Source: Burkholderia sp. Bp8963 (lineage in GTDB: Bacteria; Pseudomonadota; Gammaproteobacteria; Burkholderiales; Burkholderiaceae). From it: 64,000 nt of DNA. Every line of letters begins with the position of its first letter. Within the stretch, counting starts at the first letter, position 1. The notes below the pieces were generated by a model. It ran no database searches. It worked only from the letters and a program-made list of their open reading frames with translations, and was not told the DNA's origin. Shown here piece by piece: positions 62,472-64,000 of this stretch. The translations under genes were made by a program, and so were the position numbers. The DNA lies in the NCBI RefSeq assembly GCF_003854275.1, contig NZ_QTQP01000001.1, positions 1 through 64,000 on the forward strand, written 5' to 3'.

Positions 62472-63656
62472 TCAATGCGGCAGGCCGGCCTGCACGTCGC
62501 GCACCGGATCGGCGTCGAGCCGCAGCAGCAGCGCGGTCAGCGGATCGCGGTCCGCACCCGGTGCGGCGGCGGAACGCGCGGGATCGGACGCGCCGCACAG
62601 CAGGTCGGCATCCGACCAGCCGGCGCTGCCGGGCTTTGCCCGCGCGCGCAGCCAGCCGTGGCGGTCGGCGAGGAATTGCGTGCCGCCGAGCGCATCGGGC
62701 GGCGTTCCCGCGATCGTCGCGAAAGCCAGCCACGCTCCGGGCGTCGCGGCGACGCAATCCGCCCGCCCGGCGACGGCCGGGACGGCGGCCGGCTCTTGCG
62801 CGACCAAGAGCGTCTGCCAGCGCGCGTCCTCGGCCGGCGGCGGCGCGCCGCGCGTGAGCGCGACGACCCGCACGCGCTGGCCTTCGCGCCAGCGTTCGAG
62901 CGGCAGCGTCGCGGGCTGCCCGCCGCAGCGCACGTCGAGCGCGGGCAGCGCGACGGGCACCGGCCATGCGCCGTCCGCCTGCGCGCCGCTGCCCGCGGCG
63001 AGCGCCTTCAGGTAGTCGAGCACAGCCCACGTGTCGCGCGGGCCGAGCGCCGCGCCGAAGCCGGGCATCGATTCGGCGCCGTGCGCATCGCGCATCCCGT
63101 GCCGCACGCGCCAGGCCAGCTCGCCGTCGAGGCGGCGCGCCAGCAGCGTGCCGGCGAACGTCGGCGGCCAGTGCGCGAGCGACGCGGCGAGCGGCCCTTC
63201 GCCGCGTCCGTCGGCGCCGTGGCACGCCGCGCAATGACGGTCGTACAGCCGCGCGCCGTGCACCACGCTCGCCACCGAGAACGGCGCGGGATTGCGCTGG
63301 AAACTGGTCGGCGCGGCCGGCGCGAGCCACAGCGCGGCGCTCGGCCACGGCGCGCACCATGCGGCGAGCAGCGCCGCGCCGAATGCAACGATGCGATGCC
63401 TGCGCGAAGCGAGCGCGATGAGCGCGAGCACTGCCGCGAGCGTCATCAACCCGAACGCGATCGCGAGCTGCCGCGTCAGGCCCGCATCGATGCGCAGCGT
63501 CTCGATCGCGATCCGCCGCGTCCATGGCCACGCGGCCTGGCCGTCCGCATCGGCGGTCAGGCCGATGGCGTGCAGCAGTCGCGCGAGCGTCCATTGCAGC
63601 CGATACAGCGCCTGCAGGAACGCGAGCGACCACTCGGGGAACGGCGGCGCGCTCAT
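62472..63656 (-). CDS. Membrane-anchored mono-heme cytochrome c in an ABC operon
   Basis: A 394-residue protein. Two or more hydrophobic segments lie in residues 60-115 (IAFGLMTLAAVLALIALASR, IVAFGAALLAAWCAPW). The heme c site is HCAACHGADGRGEG, followed by a methionine-containing segment (HGAESMPGFGAALGPRDTWA) typical of His-Met ligation. The C-terminal half is an unrecognised soluble domain with two further cysteines (DVRCGGQPA, RADCVAA). ATG at 63656 gives the family-like hydrophobic layout; upstream frame is Arg-rich. It sits between the ATPase and the binding protein of the same ABC system, an odd place for a cytochrome. Confidence 0.82.
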   Translation of the reverse strand: MSAPPFPEWSLAFLQALYRLQWTLARLLHAIGLTADADGQAAWPWTRRIAIETLRIDAGLTRQLAIAFGLMTLAAVLALIALASRRHRIVAFGAALLAAWCAPWPSAALWLAPAAPTSFQRNPAPFSVASVVHGARLYDRHCAACHGADGRGEGPLAASLAHWPPTFAGTLLARRLDGELAWRVRHGMRDAHGAESMPGFGAALGPRDTWAVLDYLKALAAGSGAQADGAWPVPVALPALDVRCGGQPATLPLERWREGQRVRVVALTRGAPPPAEDARWQTLLVAQEPAAVPAVAGRADCVAATPGAWLAFATIAGTPPDALGGTQFLADRHGWLRARAKPGSAGWSDADLLCGASDPARSAAAPGADRDPLTALLLRLDADPVRDVQAGLPH

Positions 63657-63691
63657 CGGCGGCGCGCTCCGGGCAACGCGACGCCGCGCAT

Positions 63692-64000
63692 CTACCAGCT
63701 CGCATCGAGGCCGAGATGGCGCAGCGCGTCGTGCCGCAGCGCGGCGAGGCGCGGGTCGCCGCGATGGCGCGGATACGGCAGGTCGACGCGCAGTTCCGCG
63801 ACGATCCGCGCGGGCCGCGGGCCGAACACGATCACGCGCTGCGCGAGGAACAGCGCTTCCTCGACGTCGTGCGTGACGAGCAGCGCGGAGAAGCGCTCGC
63901 GCCGCCACAGCGCGGTCAGCTCGGCCTGCATCGTCAGCCGCGTCAGCGAATCGAGCTTGCCGAGCGGCTCGTCGAGGATCAGCAGGCGCGGATCGTTGAC
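63692..64000 (-). CDS. ABC transporter ATP-binding protein, SsuB/TauB type (partial, cut by window edge)
   Basis: The C-terminal 102 residues of an ABC ATPase; the N-terminus lies beyond the window. Walker B and D-loop read LLILDEPLGKLDSLTRLTMQ, and the H-loop is LLVTHDVEEALFLAQRVIVF, typical of the nitrate/sulfonate/taurine group (the usual LGALD reads LGKLD). It stops 35 bases before the cytochrome gene. The permease gene should be just upstream, outside the window. Confidence 0.9.
   Translation of the reverse strand, partial: VNDPRLLILDEPLGKLDSLTRLTMQAELTALWRRERFSALLVTHDVEEALFLAQRVIVFGPRPARIVAELRVDLPYPRHRGDPRLAALRHDALRHLGLDASW

Noticed and set aside
1..64000. CRISPR array, rRNA, tRNA, insertion sequence or phage genes
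   Set aside because: No repeat-spacer pattern, no rRNA or tRNA-like structure, no transposase or integrase motif and no terminal inverted repeat pair was noticed.

Overview
The window is a stretch of high-GC proteobacterial chromosome. Gene content and codon style (two OmpC/OpcP-type porins, a complete homoprotocatechuate cluster, MalT-like LuxR and PucR regulators, a gluconate-dehydrogenase-type GMC complex) point to Burkholderia, most likely the B. cepacia complex and a secondary chromosome. This assignment is inferred from gene families, not from a marker gene. No rRNA, tRNA, CRISPR array, transposase or phage gene was seen.

Layout. 1-2840: PPK2 polyphosphate kinase, a small H-NS-type protein and a YigZ-family protein. 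2841-10077: PucR and MalT/LuxR regulators (convergent), then an acyl-CoA synthetase and a porin running divergently from the LuxR gene. 10167-16135: an ytcA-mdtN-mdtO-mdtP-type efflux operon ending in a MarR regulator, with an operator-like palindrome upstream and a collapsed PqiA remnant downstream. 16390-17577: a class C beta-lactamase-like serine hydrolase. 17628-24914: a LysR regulator divergent from a seven-gene operon (ABC permease and ATPase, class III aminotransferase, CoA-transferase A and B, thiolase, ABC binding protein). Its enzyme order fits uptake and thiolytic degradation of a beta-amino acid. 25127-31387: small proteins, a DksA/TraR zinc-finger protein, an unusual flavin oxidoreductase-patatin fusion, and a PolX-type polymerase. 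The polymerase is translationally coupled to nicotinate phosphoribosyltransferase (31387-32739), which meets alanine dehydrogenase tail to tail. 35268-39663: a three-gene gluconate-2-dehydrogenase-type complex (Tat-exported small subunit, Fe-S GMC flavoprotein, triheme cytochrome c) behind a PtxS-like operator palindrome. 39951-44290: a KefB/YbaL-type antiporter, a free-standing FtsI-like PBP, and a lower-GC orphan gene with its own terminator and operator-like dyad.

44988-52887: a reductase-like SDR protein, HpaR, and the meta-cleavage operon hpaG1-G2-E-D-F-H-I, ending in a previously unmarked 58-codon ORF. The hpaBC hydroxylase is not in the window. 53010-60491: a porin and an Fbp/AfuA-type ABC importer (ATPase, fused two-domain permease, binding protein) divergent from a TctDE/QseBC-like two-component system, which is likely its regulator. 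60519-64000: on the minus strand, a nitrate/sulfonate-type ABC ATPase (cut by the window edge), a membrane-anchored c-type cytochrome, an SsuA-like Tat-exported binding protein and a YcbX-type MOSC protein.

The least expected items are the inferred beta-amino-acid operon, the oxidoreductase-patatin fusion, the PtxS-like operator on the GMC operon, the PolX whose PHP domain lacks a metal-ligand histidine, and the cytochrome c embedded in an SsuA-type transporter operon.
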